DNA from: MWCR01 sp049325475
Lineage (GTDB): Bacteria; Patescibacteriota; Patescibacteriia; 2-12-FULL-60-25
Direction of reading: 5' to 3'
NCBI GenBank assembly: GCA_049325475.1
Contig: JBMOLN010000007.1
Coordinates: 620,001-684,000, forward strand
Length of the DNA: 64,000 nt
Position 1 is the first letter of the stretch. The number at the start of each line of letters is the position of its first letter. Of the stretch, positions 48,593 to 59,061 are shown in pieces. Position numbers and translations under genes: made by a program. Under the pieces are notes generated by a model. The model was not told where the DNA came from and made no database searches. It saw only the letters and a list, made by a program, of their open reading frames with translations.

Positions 48593-51500
48593 TTATTGCA
48601 TATCAGCTATAGCTTGATTGATTATTGCCGTAAGTTGATCTGCGGAATATGAACCGATAATGGCTTGATACAGTGTTCCATCAGGTCTCATGATGAACAA
48701 TGTCGGCAAGCTGGTGATGCGCCAAGTATCAAAGAATGAATTCTCCGGTACGTTAGCCTCAATCAGGTATTCACCGCGGTCTTTATATTGAGCCGAATAC
48801 TCTTGCGGCAGCAATGATGTCAGCGTCAGCAAGGATGCTTGACCGGCGAATTGATTGGCTACGCCTTCAAATATATCCATTTGTTCTTGAGCCTCGGTAT
48901 TCCATGGTCCAAAGACAAATACCAATGTCGGCAAGTCATCGTCTGTTATATCGGACAGCGCTTCAATGGTACCGTCTTCGCGTGTGAAGTTAAAATCAGG
49001 CAATGCCTCATTGTCCGCGTACAATGAAACGGGGATCAAAGGATGGACGATCAATGGGAAGTTTTCCGCGACATTGCTCTGGAAGAGCGTATCCGTAATT
49101 TGACCCAGAGTTCCTTTAACCGGCTGCATGACAACACTGGCCGAAATCGTGTTGAAGTCGTCGATATCCACAATCAGGGATTGCGCCGTGGCAAATCCTT
49201 CCTTGGCTATCGTCACATAATAACTTCCGCGCGGCAGAGTAATGGTAAAGTGGCCCAGATCATCGGTCAGCGTCGGATTGGCAACGCCGAATTGCGCGCC
49301 GTTCCAAACTCTGAACGCATCGCCCTCTTGTCTGTAAATAGTCACGGCCGCGCCGGAAACAGGATTGCCTTCGGGATCGATTATAGCCTCGGGCTGGACA
49401 ACATTGATCGGATTTATCTCTCTGCTGTAAGTTGCTATGCCGTTTGAAACGTCAACTCTTAATCTGAACCATCCGGGCTGGGTAAATATCAAATCCGCGG
49501 TCCATAAATGCAAGTCCGGATCCAAAGTCAGGGGATAGATATCGCCGGTTTGGATATTGACCAGGTTCACTGTTGAAGCCTCGGCTTCAAGATATATGGT
49601 TTGCGGCTGGTTCAAAACGAACTGCACGGATCCGAATTCGGTGAGAGGGGATTGTCTGGACTGGAATACGAACTGATTGGCGCCGATCACCAAATCACCG
49701 GCTACACTGAACGGACAGAAGGCGGAGAATAAAACCGTGCCGTCCGGCAAGACGCTTCGGACTATCGTGGAATAGTCGCCGGAGCCCAAATCTGCCAAAT
49801 CATAAGAGAACGTGCCGTCTCCAGTACCGCCGACATTGCCAACGGTTGGCACCAAATTCCAGCTGGCTCCGCCGTTCATGGAATATTGCACCAGAGTACC
49901 GGCCGGTACAGTCGGCGTTGTTATGCCCGTAATAGTCACGATCGGCGATTGCGCTATTGTGATATTGCAATGAACCGCATTTATTCCGATTGCTCCCGTG
50001 GGAGGCAGAATCGGTGCCGGAGCCGCCAATGCTGCCGGAGGTACTACCAGCGGCACGGAGGATACGACATTTATATTAACCGTCGCGATATCGCAGAAAC
50101 CGTCATTATCGCAAACTTGATACACGAAACTGTCTGTTCCTGTAAAATCCGATCCGGGTTCGTAAGTTATTCTGCCGTTGGCCGAATCGATAAAGGTTAT
50201 CGAACCGTTGGCGGGCAGTGTAATCTCCCGTACGCTGTTTGGCACCAATACTCCGTCCGGATCGCTGTCATTGGTCAGTACATCAATTGTTATGGGAGTA
50301 TTCTGCGGCGTGGTTACATTGTCGTCATTCGCTATAGGGGGCAAGAGCTGGCCGCCTCCGTCGTCATCGTCAGCGTCATCATCATCTCCGCCTCCGCCTG
50401 TTCGTACATGGATGGTTACGAAAGCCGTATCGCAGAGCGAGTCATTGTCGCAAATCCTGTATTGGAAGATATCGGAGCCGATAAAACCGGGATCGGGCGT
50501 GTAAGTCGTGCTTGTCGCGTTGATATCGGAAAGAGTTCCATGGCTCGGGTTGGCCAGAATCGTATAACTTCCGTACTCCAAAACACCGTCCGGATCATAA
50601 TCATTGGTGGTCACGTCAAATGTAATCGGTGTGCCCGGTGATGTATCGTAGGTATCATCTTCCGCGACCGGAGGATCAAATTCGCCGCCTCCTCCTCCGC
50701 AATTGCTGCATTTAACGGTTATGGTCACAAGAGCGGTATCGCACTTGCCGTCCAGATTGCAGATCTTGTATTTGAACGTATCCAAACCGGTGAATGCCGG
50801 TCCGGGCATATAAGTCGCCAAGCCGGATGTCGGGCTGATGTTGGTAACCGTTCCCCAAGTCGGATTATCCACGATAACAATCGAACTGGTTACCAATGAA
50901 TTTTCCGGATCCGTATCATTCGCGATTATATCGATTACCACTTCCGTATTTCTCTCGGTCATCGCGTAATCATCTACCGCATCAGGGCCGTCTTCCGGCG
51001 GTTCCTCGTAATCTTCTATTGTAATGGTCACTGTAGCCGTATCGCATAAGCCGTCATTATCGCAAACCTCATATTCGAATGTATCGGTTCCCGAATAATC
51101 CAAATCCGGTTGATACATAACCGCTCCGGTCGCGGGATTGATTGAAGTTGTGGTTCCATGCGCCGGCCAGACTGTGATTTTAATCGTTGAGGTCACCAAA
51201 AAACCATCCGGATCATAATCATTATCCAAGATATCAATCGCCACTGATGTGTTAAACGGTGTTGCCGCGGAATCGTCGTTAGCTACGGGCGGAACCGGCT
51301 CTTGGTCGCTTACAATTGCCACCATAACGGTCGTCGTTGAACACAGTGCCGTCATATCGCAGATTTGATACACAAAGATATCATTGCCGATATAACCGCT
51401 GTCCGGGTCGTATGTCACGGCTCCCGTAACGGGATTAATGCTGGTTATGGTGCCGTGGAGCGGATCTGTATCTATGGTCACCGAACCCTCGTCAATGTCA

Positions 51501-54500
51501 TTATTGGGATCAGTATCATTATCAGGTACGTCGATGGTTATCGGAGTATTGACAGTGGTTGTGGCATAATCGGGTACTGCGACCGGCGGCTGGGGATTAT
51601 CCGGCGGTATCGTGATTGTAGTACAGCCCATGCCTACATCACCGTCGCCCGGCGGAGCAACCGCCAGAGTGACATAATGACTGAAGAACGGAGCGGGTTC
51701 TCTTGTGATTACCGCTGTTTGGACTCCGCTGCATTGCGGAATTTGAGTGCTGGTATCTTCGCAGTCATCCAAATTTTCTGCATTTACGCAAATATCATTG
51801 CCTTGTTTGCCGTCGATGGCATCATTCCCTCCGTCCGCATCTATCTTGTCATTTCCCTGACCTCCGTCAATATCATCATCTCCGGTTTCGCCGCAAACAA
51901 CGTCCGAGCCGTTATAGCCTTTTATATCATCATTACCAGTGCCTCCGTATATCTCATCATCGTCATTGCCTCCGTCAATTTCATCATCTCCGTCCTCTCC
52001 GTAAAGTTTATCGTTTTGGTCGTGGCCCTTGATGTTGTCATCGCCCGCGCCGCCATAAATCACGTCATTCCCGTTATTTCCGTAAAGCTTGTCATCACCG
52101 CCCAAACCACAGATAACATCGTCGCCATTGTTGCCATAAATATTGTCCTTGCCGTTTGTGCCGACAATAACATCATTTCCGCTTCCACCATTCAGTGAAC
52201 CTCGATAAGTATCTCCGTCTTTGCTTCCGCCGACAATTTTATTTTGGCTGTTGACCCAAATTGTCGCCTCCAGGCCGTTGCATCTCGGTACCTGCTCTTC
52301 ATCATCGTCATCATTCGCATCATCGTCATCATCACCTTGTTGCGAGTAGCAACAGCATTTACTCGTGTCATCATCGTCATCATTCGCATCATCGTCATCA
52401 TCGCCCGATGAGACCTTGCCGCAGATCTTAACGTTCTTTATTTGTTCCGAAGAATTTGAAAGAGTATATGATGAACCTTTGGTAAGGGTTGTCTGCGCGG
52501 TTAGGGTTGTCTTGAGGCTCAATGATGATCCGCTGAATAAACCGTCGGACAAATTATATTGCCAGTTAAAGTTATCATCTTGCGAATGGCTTGTATTTAG
52601 CGTTGTGATTACATTATCCGAAGAATCTTTCAGGGTGAATGTTTCATATAGTGTGGATTCTTTGGATCCGTCCTTATTTGTGTCGCCATGCAAATCCAAA
52701 TCAGTAAAATCAATATACAGCTTGGCATCATAAAATCCCGCGGGAATGGAACTAAAGTCAAAACCGATATTCAAGTAGCCGTTGGAAACCGGGCTGCCGG
52801 TTGTCAGAGTCACTGAATCGGAACTTGTTCCGCGTGATGGATAATTGCCTGAAGTGCTGGATTTAAGAGGAATGTAAAACGTTACATTTTTTGGATCGGC
52901 GTTAATGCAAATTTCCTCCTCCTCGTCGTCATCATCATCCGCGCACCGTCCGGACGTACATCCATATGTGGCTGGACTAAGAGAGCAGTACTGGTCGCCG
53001 CCGGACTCATAAGTTCCGCCGTTGCAGCTGTTGTTGCATGAACCGCTGTCATAACCCAAGTTTTGGCAATATGCATCACAGGTAGTGGGCTCGTCATCAT
53101 CGTCATTAGCATCGTCGTCATCATTAGCGTCATCATCGTCATTGGCATCGTCGTCATCACCGCCGCCCGTATAACCGCAATAGCCATCATTATCCGCGTA
53201 ATGCGTACTTACGTCAGAGCTTGAGAAAGCGTATTGATAGACGGCTAACTCGTCTATGCCGCCATTCCAAGGATGTGAATCATTTTTGGAAATGTGGAAA
53301 TTAAACGCGGAAAGATCAGCCGTTGCAGCCGGGATATTTCCCGAGAAATCCAGAGTCCTTTCCACGCCGTTTACGTACAGCTTCATTCTTTCCGAATTGC
53401 CTGTTTTGGTGCCATCATAAACAAATACGGCATGGAACCATGTGCCTGACGGTATTGTTTCTTTATACGCCGACCATTTGCCGAAAGAGTTGGCTGTATT
53501 GCCTACTTCAAAGTATAAATCGCCGTTATATGTTGCGGCTGAAACGTCATTATTCAGATCATCTCCTTTGTGGAACAAGCGGTTGTACCCGTCCGTATCC
53601 GCGTCCTTAAACCAGCCTTCAATGGTAAACTTTGAGGCATTATTTAATTGGGAGATGTTTCCGGCGTTAATATAATCATCGGCTCCGTCAAATATCTGGG
53701 CGTAAGAAATCTGGCCGAATGCCGAAACGGGGCAGACTCCGCCCGTGCAAGATCCGTTATATCCGTTATAAGCGTCGTCGTATGATCCTTGGCTTGTTTC
53801 ATCCAAGTGCCAATAAGCAACCAGATTATCACAGGCTCCGCCCGTATCGTCATCATCATCGTTGGCATCGTCATCATCTCCTTCCAGCATGCACTGCGAA
53901 TCACATCCGTCGCCGTTTGCATTGTTGCCGTCATCGCATTGTTCGCCAGGGTCCACATCGCCGTCGCCGCAAGTTGGAGCTTCGATCGGTGAATTAAAAG
54001 CCACGCAATAATAAGTATTGCCGGTTTGCATGTTTCTTATCCATTCCAGATTGTCATAATTTACAACATCCGTATGGCAATAAAACTCGGCCGTCACATT
54101 ATCCTCCTGCAAGCCTTTTGGCGGTGCCGTGAACGGTACAAATCCGGTCTGCAAAACTTCGCGGAACCAAATTTCGGTATCGCCGTTGATTTCGCTTGAA
54201 CCCAAAATTACTTTTGCCGGTCCGCCGGCTGTGCTCGGTGAATCAAATGAATTCCAATTTTCTCCGCTCGGCGCCGGTCCGGTATAATCTCCGGCCAGTG
54301 TTTTCTTGTCATGATTCCATTCAAACTGCCAATTGGGCTCCAAACGGCAATTTCCGTTGCTGTTGGCAACATAATCTATTGCGGTCTGCGAAGTTATATC
54401 CGGTCCGCCAAAACCCCAATTCGGCAAGTCTGACTCCTGCAGACAAACCACTTTGTAGGCTTCGATTGTTATAATATCTTCCTCGATCGTACATTCGGCC

Positions 54501-57500
54501 GAACAGCCGTCGCCGTTTTCATTGTTGCCGTCATCGCATTGTTCGCCAGGGTCCACATTGCCGTCTCCGCAAACCGGTTCGTCGTCATCATCATTGGCAT
54601 CGTCGTCGTCATCACCCGGACCGCCGCAGGGGCAGATAACGACTTTGGAAATCGCGAATTCGCTTTTACTGGAATACGATAGATCTGGCTGTACGTAATA
54701 TTCGATTTTATCGGCCATGGTCAAAGGAACATTTGCGCTCCAGTTGCCCTGCGCGGATTCGCCAAGCATATGATAGTTGTGCACCAAGCCGCCGTTATAA
54801 TACAGGTCGATATCGCCTTGCTCCGCGCCGTTTCCTTCATTGGGATAGAACGACTGGACTTCAAGATTGGCTATGCAGACGGGAGACTGGAATATAATCG
54901 CCGCTTTTTCAGGTGAGCCGTTCGAGTCGACTTCGTCGGTTTCCTGTCCGTAAACGCCTACACCCTTTGTTCCGCGATGCGATAAATTGTAAGGTTGTCC
55001 GTTTTTAAATCCTTGCAACAAAGCCGCTCCATTCAGCAACGGCCAGCTTGTCGCGCCAAGATTTACCGTCCCGTCATTTGTAGACCAGCCCGTTATATCC
55101 CCGTCAACATTTTCCAAAGGATTCAGAAAGTTTATGGTCCGGCAAGTTTCTTCGATTTCGCAAACCGCCGAGCATCCGTCGCCGTCTTCATTATTCCCGT
55201 CATCGCACTCTTCGCCGGCATTGACTATTCCGTCACCGCACTGCGCTGTCGGTAAACATTCATAATACAGATACCAGTTATCACTGTCCGTATTCACGCG
55301 GGTATAGGCATTGGATTGCGTTGTGCCGATATTGGGGAATACTTCATCTTGGCCGGCCTGGTCGGCGTATATGCCGTCGCCTTGTTTTTCCAGCGGATGC
55401 GGGCTGCCATTGGCAAAATCCATGATCTTGGCATCCACAAAGGTCATATCCGCATCAACAATTTCCAAGTCTTGAGCGGATTGATCGCCTTTCAAATAGA
55501 CGCGTACAAAGTTAATGCCGCGTTCAACAGCCAATCCCGGTACATTTGTGTCCATTCCTCCGTCAACTATAAAATTTCCGCTGCCGTCGGTTAACGGTAT
55601 CAACGCGCCGTCAGGGAAAGCGGTCGCAGACGCGCCAACGTAAGAATTTGCGGTGGCATTGCCATTGCCCTTATTTTGAACTCGTTTGAAATCAATCTTC
55701 AAATGAGCATTGGTTTGACATTGCGGCTGTTGGCATCTGACGCTTACATTGTCCAGGAATGTGCCGTATGAATTTGGATTGCCCAGGTCCGCGAATTGCA
55801 GGCGGGTCACATTTTCCGTGGCAACAACTTCATATTCATAATCAGTCCAGCTTACCCAGCTGCCGCCGGCTTCTGTAATCGTGTCCACAACATTGCCGTC
55901 CCAGCTCACCTCTAATTTATTATCATTCGCGCCCTGATTGGGTCTCGGAGAAAAGGAAAATCTGATTTTATATTTATAGCCCGGTTTGGTGGGAATGTTC
56001 TGGTAAATGCGTACCGATGCCGGTTCGCCGTTCAATGAACCTCCCGGTCCGTCCCAGTCCGCGTCTAATTCAGCATACTGCAAGCCTTCTTGTGCGGGCC
56101 AGCCGTTAACTCCTCGGTGTAATTCAAGTTTCGCTGTTTCCGGTCTTACATGGTTTTGATAAGTTGTCTGCGTGCTCTGCCATTCAACCCGCCAATTTAA
56201 AACCGGATGGCCGTCTAAAAACACGTCCCAGTTATGCGGGTCTGTAACGATGGGCTGTTCGAAGCTTCCGTTGGCAACCAATTCTTCTTCAGGATCGCAT
56301 TCTCCGCCCGGCGGCGTTCCCGAATCTTCGCCGGCATGCATCAAAACCTGCAACCTGTAACTATGTCCCGGAGTTAAACCCAAATCATCAATATCCCATC
56401 GGGCCTCGCTGCTCCAGCCGTTATTGGGCAAGCCCGCGGGGGGCGTATCTCCGCTTCCCAGATTCCAGTTATTACCGACCGGATTGCTGTCCGGAACAAT
56501 ACTTACATCAGCCGGAGCTTGAGTATTATCCACGTATTTAACGGCTGATCTCCATGTTCCGAATACATCATGAGGTGTTATCGGTGTTCCGCCGTTTTGC
56601 CAGTCGCCCGATGTGTCCGAAGGATTGGATGTGATATCCGTCACAAATAAAGATGGATAGATGGGCCAGCCGTTGGAATCTATGCCCGCCTGATCGCCGG
56701 TTAAACCGCCGGCGCCGGTATCAGGGTCGGCAACATAATCGGGATTGGCATTAAGCGACGAAACCGAATAATCCGTCTCCGTCTGTCCGCCTGATGAGTT
56801 TACAACAACCTTGCGCACGCCGAGCAGCATCGCATTGTCATGGTTGTACCAGGCTTTCAAAGTGTCGCCGTCCGCGACAATAGTGCCCGGCACGGGCCTG
56901 ATGGACCTCAAAACATTCTCACTTGGCATCGGATAACCGCAGGAGTTGACTTCTTCCGTAGCCGCCAGAGCCTCCAATATAGCCATTTCTTCGCTGGGTT
57001 TATAATCAAATGCCAGCCGTTCTTTTTCCCGGCCCTGCACTACCATTGTGGCTGATCTTAAAACCGGGGTTTCGTTTCTGGCTTTCAAATAAACTTTTAA
57101 CTGAACGCCGTCCGAAGTGATTGGAAAGCTGGGCAGGTGCTGGTGCATTTCCTCGGCTGTATTGACGCATGTCTTTACGCAGTTTGCCGCGCTTATCCAT
57201 TCATTTCCATCATGGTAATACCAGTAAGACCTGTCCGAAGTTATCTGATACCCGATTTCCGCGCCCGGAGGTATGCTGGCATCTTGCCTGAATTCCAAAA
57301 TTTTATTGCCGGCCGCTATATCCAATGCGTTAAGCATTATAATGTCCTGACTGCTTGGCGCGGCGGCAAGTTTGGTGCCCCCGGAGTCAATATTTACCGC
57401 CGTCACGTCATAAGCAAACTGTACCGGATCCGTAAAATGAACCGTTACGCTGTATTGCTTCGGCTTAAAAAATTTTTCGTTGAAATAATCGTTTAAACCG

Positions 57501-57601
57501 AAGAACGGGGCCTGTACTATCGCTGCTGTCGCCGCGGCCGCCAGGACAATTGAGACTGCCGCGACAAACAGGCTTAACAGTAATTTTTTAGTAGTAATCA
57601 T
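48593..57601 (-). CDS. Giant secreted mosaic adhesin-like protein (3002 aa)
   Basis: N-terminal signal/anchor (ITTKKLLLSLFVAAVSIVLAA). ~470-670: carbohydrate-binding/DUF642-like module starting LVANGSFEQP. Three Cys-rich DUF4215-type repeats CGDG-x-V(D/N)xGExCDDGNN...GDGC at ~785-815, ~1010-1035 and ~1210-1237. ~1255-1470: LamG-like domain (LVAYWHLDETSQG...FTIEGWFKDAD...GIDELAVYQYAF). ~1800-1950: RTX-like nonapeptides (GNDVIYGGAGDDNIKG). ~1998-2515: five Ig/cadherin-like repeats, each with NDxxxT...NTPxTIDVxxND-x-DPD. ~2734-2810: carboxypeptidase-regulatory-like domain. ~2865-3002: thioredoxin/TlpA fold whose usual WCPPC is WNTEA, so redox-inactive. Poly-Asp linkers (DDDDDANDDDDD type) join many modules. 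Likely a Ca2+-stiffened surface fibre for attachment. Confidence 0.85.
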   Translation of the reverse strand: MITTKKLLLSLFVAAVSIVLAAAATAAIVQAPFFGLNDYFNEKFFKPKQYSVTVHFTDPVQFAYDVTAVNIDSGGTKLAAAPSSQDIIMLNALDIAAGNKILEFRQDASIPPGAEIGYQITSDRSYWYYHDGNEWISAANCVKTCVNTAEEMHQHLPSFPITSDGVQLKVYLKARNETPVLRSATMVVQGREKERLAFDYKPSEEMAILEALAATEEVNSCGYPMPSENVLRSIRPVPGTIVADGDTLKAWYNHDNAMLLGVRKVVVNSSGGQTETDYSVSSLNANPDYVADPDTGAGGLTGDQAGIDSNGWPIYPSLFVTDITSNPSDTSGDWQNGGTPITPHDVFGTWRSAVKYVDNTQAPADVSIVPDSNPVGNNWNLGSGDTPPAGLPNNGWSSEARWDIDDLGLTPGHSYRLQVLMHAGEDSGTPPGGECDPEEELVANGSFEQPIVTDPHNWDVFLDGHPVLNWRVEWQSTQTTYQNHVRPETAKLELHRGVNGWPAQEGLQYAELDADWDGPGGSLNGEPASVRIYQNIPTKPGYKYKIRFSFSPRPNQGANDNKLEVSWDGNVVDTITEAGGSWVSWTDYEYEVVATENVTRLQFADLGNPNSYGTFLDNVSVRCQQPQCQTNAHLKIDFKRVQNKGNGNATANSYVGASATAFPDGALIPLTDGSGNFIVDGGMDTNVPGLAVERGINFVRVYLKGDQSAQDLEIVDADMTFVDAKIMDFANGSPHPLEKQGDGIYADQAGQDEVFPNIGTTQSNAYTRVNTDSDNWYLYYECLPTAQCGDGIVNAGEECDDGNNEDGDGCSAVCEIEETCRTINFLNPLENVDGDITGWSTNDGTVNLGATSWPLLNGAALLQGFKNGQPYNLSHRGTKGVGVYGQETDEVDSNGSPEKAAIIFQSPVCIANLEVQSFYPNEGNGAEQGDIDLYYNGGLVHNYHMLGESAQGNWSANVPLTMADKIEYYVQPDLSYSSKSEFAISKVVICPCGGPGDDDDDANDDDDEPVCGDGNVDPGEQCDDGNNENGDGCSAECTIEEDIITIEAYKVVCLQESDLPNWGFGGPDITSQTAIDYVANSNGNCRLEPNWQFEWNHDKKTLAGDYTGPAPSGENWNSFDSPSTAGGPAKVILGSSEINGDTEIWFREVLQTGFVPFTAPPKGLQEDNVTAEFYCHTDVVNYDNLEWIRNMQTGNTYYCVAFNSPIEAPTCGDGDVDPGEQCDDGNNANGDGCDSQCMLEGDDDDANDDDDDTGGACDNLVAYWHLDETSQGSYDDAYNGYNGSCTGGVCPVSAFGQISYAQIFDGADDYINAGNISQLNNASKFTIEGWFKDADTDGYNRLFHKGDDLNNDVSAATYNGDLYFEVGNTANSFGKWSAYKETIPSGTWFHAVFVYDGTKTGNSERMKLYVNGVERTLDFSGNIPAATADLSAFNFHISKNDSHPWNGGIDELAVYQYAFSSSDVSTHYADNDGYCGYTGGGDDDDANDDDDANDDDDANDDDDEPTTCDAYCQNLGYDSGSCNNSCNGGTYESGGDQYCSLSPATYGCTSGRCADDDDDEEEEICINADPKNVTFYIPLKSSTSGNYPSRGTSSDSVTLTTGSPVSNGYLNIGFDFSSIPAGFYDAKLYIDFTDLDLHGDTNKDGSKESTLYETFTLKDSSDNVITTLNTSHSQDDNFNWQYNLSDGLFSGSSLSLKTTLTAQTTLTKGSSYTLSNSSEQIKNVKICGKVSSGDDDDDANDDDDDTSKCCCYSQQGDDDDDANDDDDEEQVPRCNGLEATIWVNSQNKIVGGSKDGDTYRGSLNGGSGNDVIVGTNGKDNIYGNNGDDVICGLGGDDKLYGNNGNDVIYGGAGDDNIKGHDQNDKLYGEDGDDEIDGGNDDDEIYGGTGNDDIKGYNGSDVVCGETGDDDIDGGQGNDKIDADGGNDAIDGKQGNDICVNAENLDDCEDTSTQIPQCSGVQTAVITREPAPFFSHYVTLAVAPPGDGDVGMGCTTITIPPDNPQPPVAVPDYATTTVNTPITIDVPDNDTDPNNDIDEGSVTIDTDPLHGTITSINPVTGAVTYDPDSGYIGNDIFVYQICDMTALCSTTTVMVAIVSDQEPVPPVANDDSAATPFNTSVAIDILDNDYDPDGFLVTSTIKITVWPAHGTTTSINPATGAVMYQPDLDYSGTDTFEYEVCDNDGLCDTATVTITIEDYEEPPEDGPDAVDDYAMTERNTEVVIDIIANDTDPENSLVTSSIVIVDNPTWGTVTNISPTSGLATYMPGPAFTGLDTFKYKICNLDGKCDTALVTITVKCSNCGGGGGEFDPPVAEDDTYDTSPGTPITFDVTTNDYDPDGVLEYGSYTILANPSHGTLSDINATSTTYTPDPGFIGSDIFQYRICDNDSLCDTAFVTIHVRTGGGGDDDDADDDDGGGQLLPPIANDDNVTTPQNTPITIDVLTNDSDPDGVLVPNSVREITLPANGSITFIDSANGRITYEPGSDFTGTDSFVYQVCDNDGFCDIATVNINVVSSVPLVVPPAALAAPAPILPPTGAIGINAVHCNITIAQSPIVTITGITTPTVPAGTLVQYSMNGGASWNLVPTVGNVGGTGDGTFSYDLADLGSGDYSTIVRSVLPDGTVLFSAFCPFSVAGDLVIGANQFVFQSRQSPLTEFGSVQFVLNQPQTIYLEAEASTVNLVNIQTGDIYPLTLDPDLHLWTADLIFTQPGWFRLRVDVSNGIATYSREINPINVVQPEAIIDPEGNPVSGAAVTIYRQEGDAFRVWNGAQFGVANPTLTDDLGHFTITLPRGSYYVTIAKEGFATAQSLIVDIDDFNTISASVVMQPVKGTLGQITDTLFQSNVAENFPLIVHPLIPVSLYADNEALPDFNFTREDGTIEALSDITDDDLPTLVFVFGPWNTEAQEQMDIFEGVANQFAGQASLLTLTSLLPQEYSAQYKDRGEYLIEANVPENSFFDTWRITSLPTLFIMRPDGTLYQAIIGSYSADQLTAIINQAIADMQ
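51750..52200 (-). repeat. RTX-like calcium-binding repeat block within the giant gene
   Basis: About 15 nonapeptide-like units of the form GGxGxDxIxG (e.g. GNNGDDVICG, GGAGDDNIKG, GEDGDDEIDG), residues ~1800-1950. RTX repeats bind Ca2+ and fold into a parallel beta-roll outside the cell. A cysteine replaces the hydrophobic position in two units (VICG, VVCG). Confidence 0.85.
52301..53160 (-). repeat. Poly-Asp linker modules (GAT/GAC microsatellite) within the giant gene
   Basis: Blocks encoding DDDDDANDDDDD-type linkers at about 52301-52336, 52365-52399 and 53092-53160 (the last holds the ANDDDD unit three times). Further copies lie outside this span at ~53845-53882, ~54580-54622 and ~50360-50395. 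The constant Ala-Asn spacer and near-identical codons at 52301 and 52365 point to recent copying of one module. Confidence 0.85.
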
Positions 57602-57620
57602 ATTGCAAGAAACTCAGGCG

Positions 57621-59009
57621 TTATGAGCGCTTGGTGTAAAAAATATGCACCGTATAATAGCCCAGCAGCGCGATCAAAGAAGAAATGATGGCCAGTGCTA
57701 AAAAGGTGGTTAATAATTCTTGACGAGTTTCCTCCAATAACACGTCGGAAGGTATGCCCACGGAAACCATGCCGATTATATCGCCGTTGATATTCCGGAC
57801 CGGTTCGTAAGCGCTGTAATATGTCACTCCCAGGCGGTCGGCTATGGTTCTGTAGCTTTGTCCGTTCAAAAGCACGGTTTCATATGTTGTCTGATCATCA
57901 ATGCTCGATCCCAGCCAGCGTGAAACTCCGTCTTCGGTCCAGATAGTTGTCGCGGATCTTTTATCCTTTGTGAAAATCTCCGTATCCAGACCGGTTCGGC
58001 CTTTGGAAAAATCAACAAAAGCATTGTCAAAGGTATGGCGCGCTTCTACCGCTCCTATAACCTTATCATCCTTAATGATTGGCATTACGGCTCTGGCAAT
58101 TATTACAGGCGATAAAACACCGGGCATTTTATCGAAAGATTTGATTTGTTTTTTTTCTTTGATCGCAAAAGCCACCAAGTCATCCTCATTCATCATCTTT
58201 CCCAAATCTCTCGGATCGCTCGGACTGGCTACAATCTCGCCGAACTCGTTATAAACAAATAAAGCATCAAGGTCCGCGGTATCATAATACCAGAATGCGA
58301 CACCGGAAAGTTCCGAGGCTTTGCTTGTTGAAAGCTTGTCGACTAAATAAGAATCATTGGCAACCGTGCGAGCAACAAACAGGGCTGCGTCCGCTCTTTC
58401 GCTGAGTATGAGCTGTTGCGTCTTGGCGCCTTGCGACATGAGTTTTAAATTATTTTCCTCGACAATGTTAAACACGAACAATGTAAAAAGCAATGAGCCC
58501 AGACAAGAAATGAAAATCGTAACAGCCAAGAACAATACATATGTCCTCAAAAATTCTCTGACTTTAATGTAATTCCATGCCCAGAGAGCCAGGAATAAAA
58601 AGCCGAAGAAAGATGCGAATAGCATTACATACCAGATTTGGCTGTATTCCAATGTAAGTTCGCGGAAAAACAGTATCTCCAAGGTTGGCAAACGGTAGAT
58701 TGCAAAAGCTATGGCGAACACAAACAAAAATAAATAACCGATTAACGGGAATAAGTTTTCTTTTGATTTGTCGCCGCGGTAACGTTCGACCTGGATGATA
58801 ATGGTCGAAAGAATGAAAATTACCGAAAGTGCTGCTAGGATGGATGTGAAATATCCACCGATAAAAAGGTATGCCAGCACTAAAAGGGCGATGGCAATAA
58901 TATGGCTGAGAAACGACAGCGCTCTATGCGGTCGTTGCACGGCTTTGGCCTTTTCGGGATCTTTATGGAGAAGAGATCCTTTTTTGGCCCGGGGCTTGAT
59001 TTTCTTCAT
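57621..59009 (-). CDS. Membrane protein with extracellular Cache-type sensor domain and no output domain
   Basis: 462 residues. Basic N-terminus, then about five membrane segments in residues 30-185 (LSFLSHIIAIALLVLAYLFIGG; ILAALSVIFILSTIIIQV; and so on). Residues ~190-425 form a Cache-like sensor: LKLMSQGAKTQQLILSERADAALFVA, GLDTEIFTKDKRSATTIW, GVTYYSAYEPVRNINGDIIGMVSVGIP. A last membrane segment (LLTTFLALAIISSLIALLGYYTVHIF) is followed by only ~6 residues, so there is no HAMP, kinase or chemotaxis domain. Ligand unknown. It lies 19 bp upstream of the giant protein gene, suggesting co-expression. Confidence 0.8.
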   Translation of the reverse strand: MKKIKPRAKKGSLLHKDPEKAKAVQRPHRALSFLSHIIAIALLVLAYLFIGGYFTSILAALSVIFILSTIIIQVERYRGDKSKENLFPLIGYLFLFVFAIAFAIYRLPTLEILFFRELTLEYSQIWYVMLFASFFGFLFLALWAWNYIKVREFLRTYVLFLAVTIFISCLGSLLFTLFVFNIVEENNLKLMSQGAKTQQLILSERADAALFVARTVANDSYLVDKLSTSKASELSGVAFWYYDTADLDALFVYNEFGEIVASPSDPRDLGKMMNEDDLVAFAIKEKKQIKSFDKMPGVLSPVIIARAVMPIIKDDKVIGAVEARHTFDNAFVDFSKGRTGLDTEIFTKDKRSATTIWTEDGVSRWLGSSIDDQTTYETVLLNGQSYRTIADRLGVTYYSAYEPVRNINGDIIGMVSVGIPSDVLLEETRQELLTTFLALAIISSLIALLGYYTVHIFYTKRS

Positions 59010-59061
59010 AGAAGTGAAGGGACGGTGATTTAAAATCTTGGGATGTCCAAGGGGTTAAATA

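Noticed and set aside
49886..52198. Long plus-strand ORFs of 251 and 277 residues opposite the giant gene
   Set aside because: They are mirror frames of the Ig-like and RTX repeats; composition (Ile/Tyr/Arg-rich) reflects the antisense of Asp/Asn/Gly codons and has no start context.
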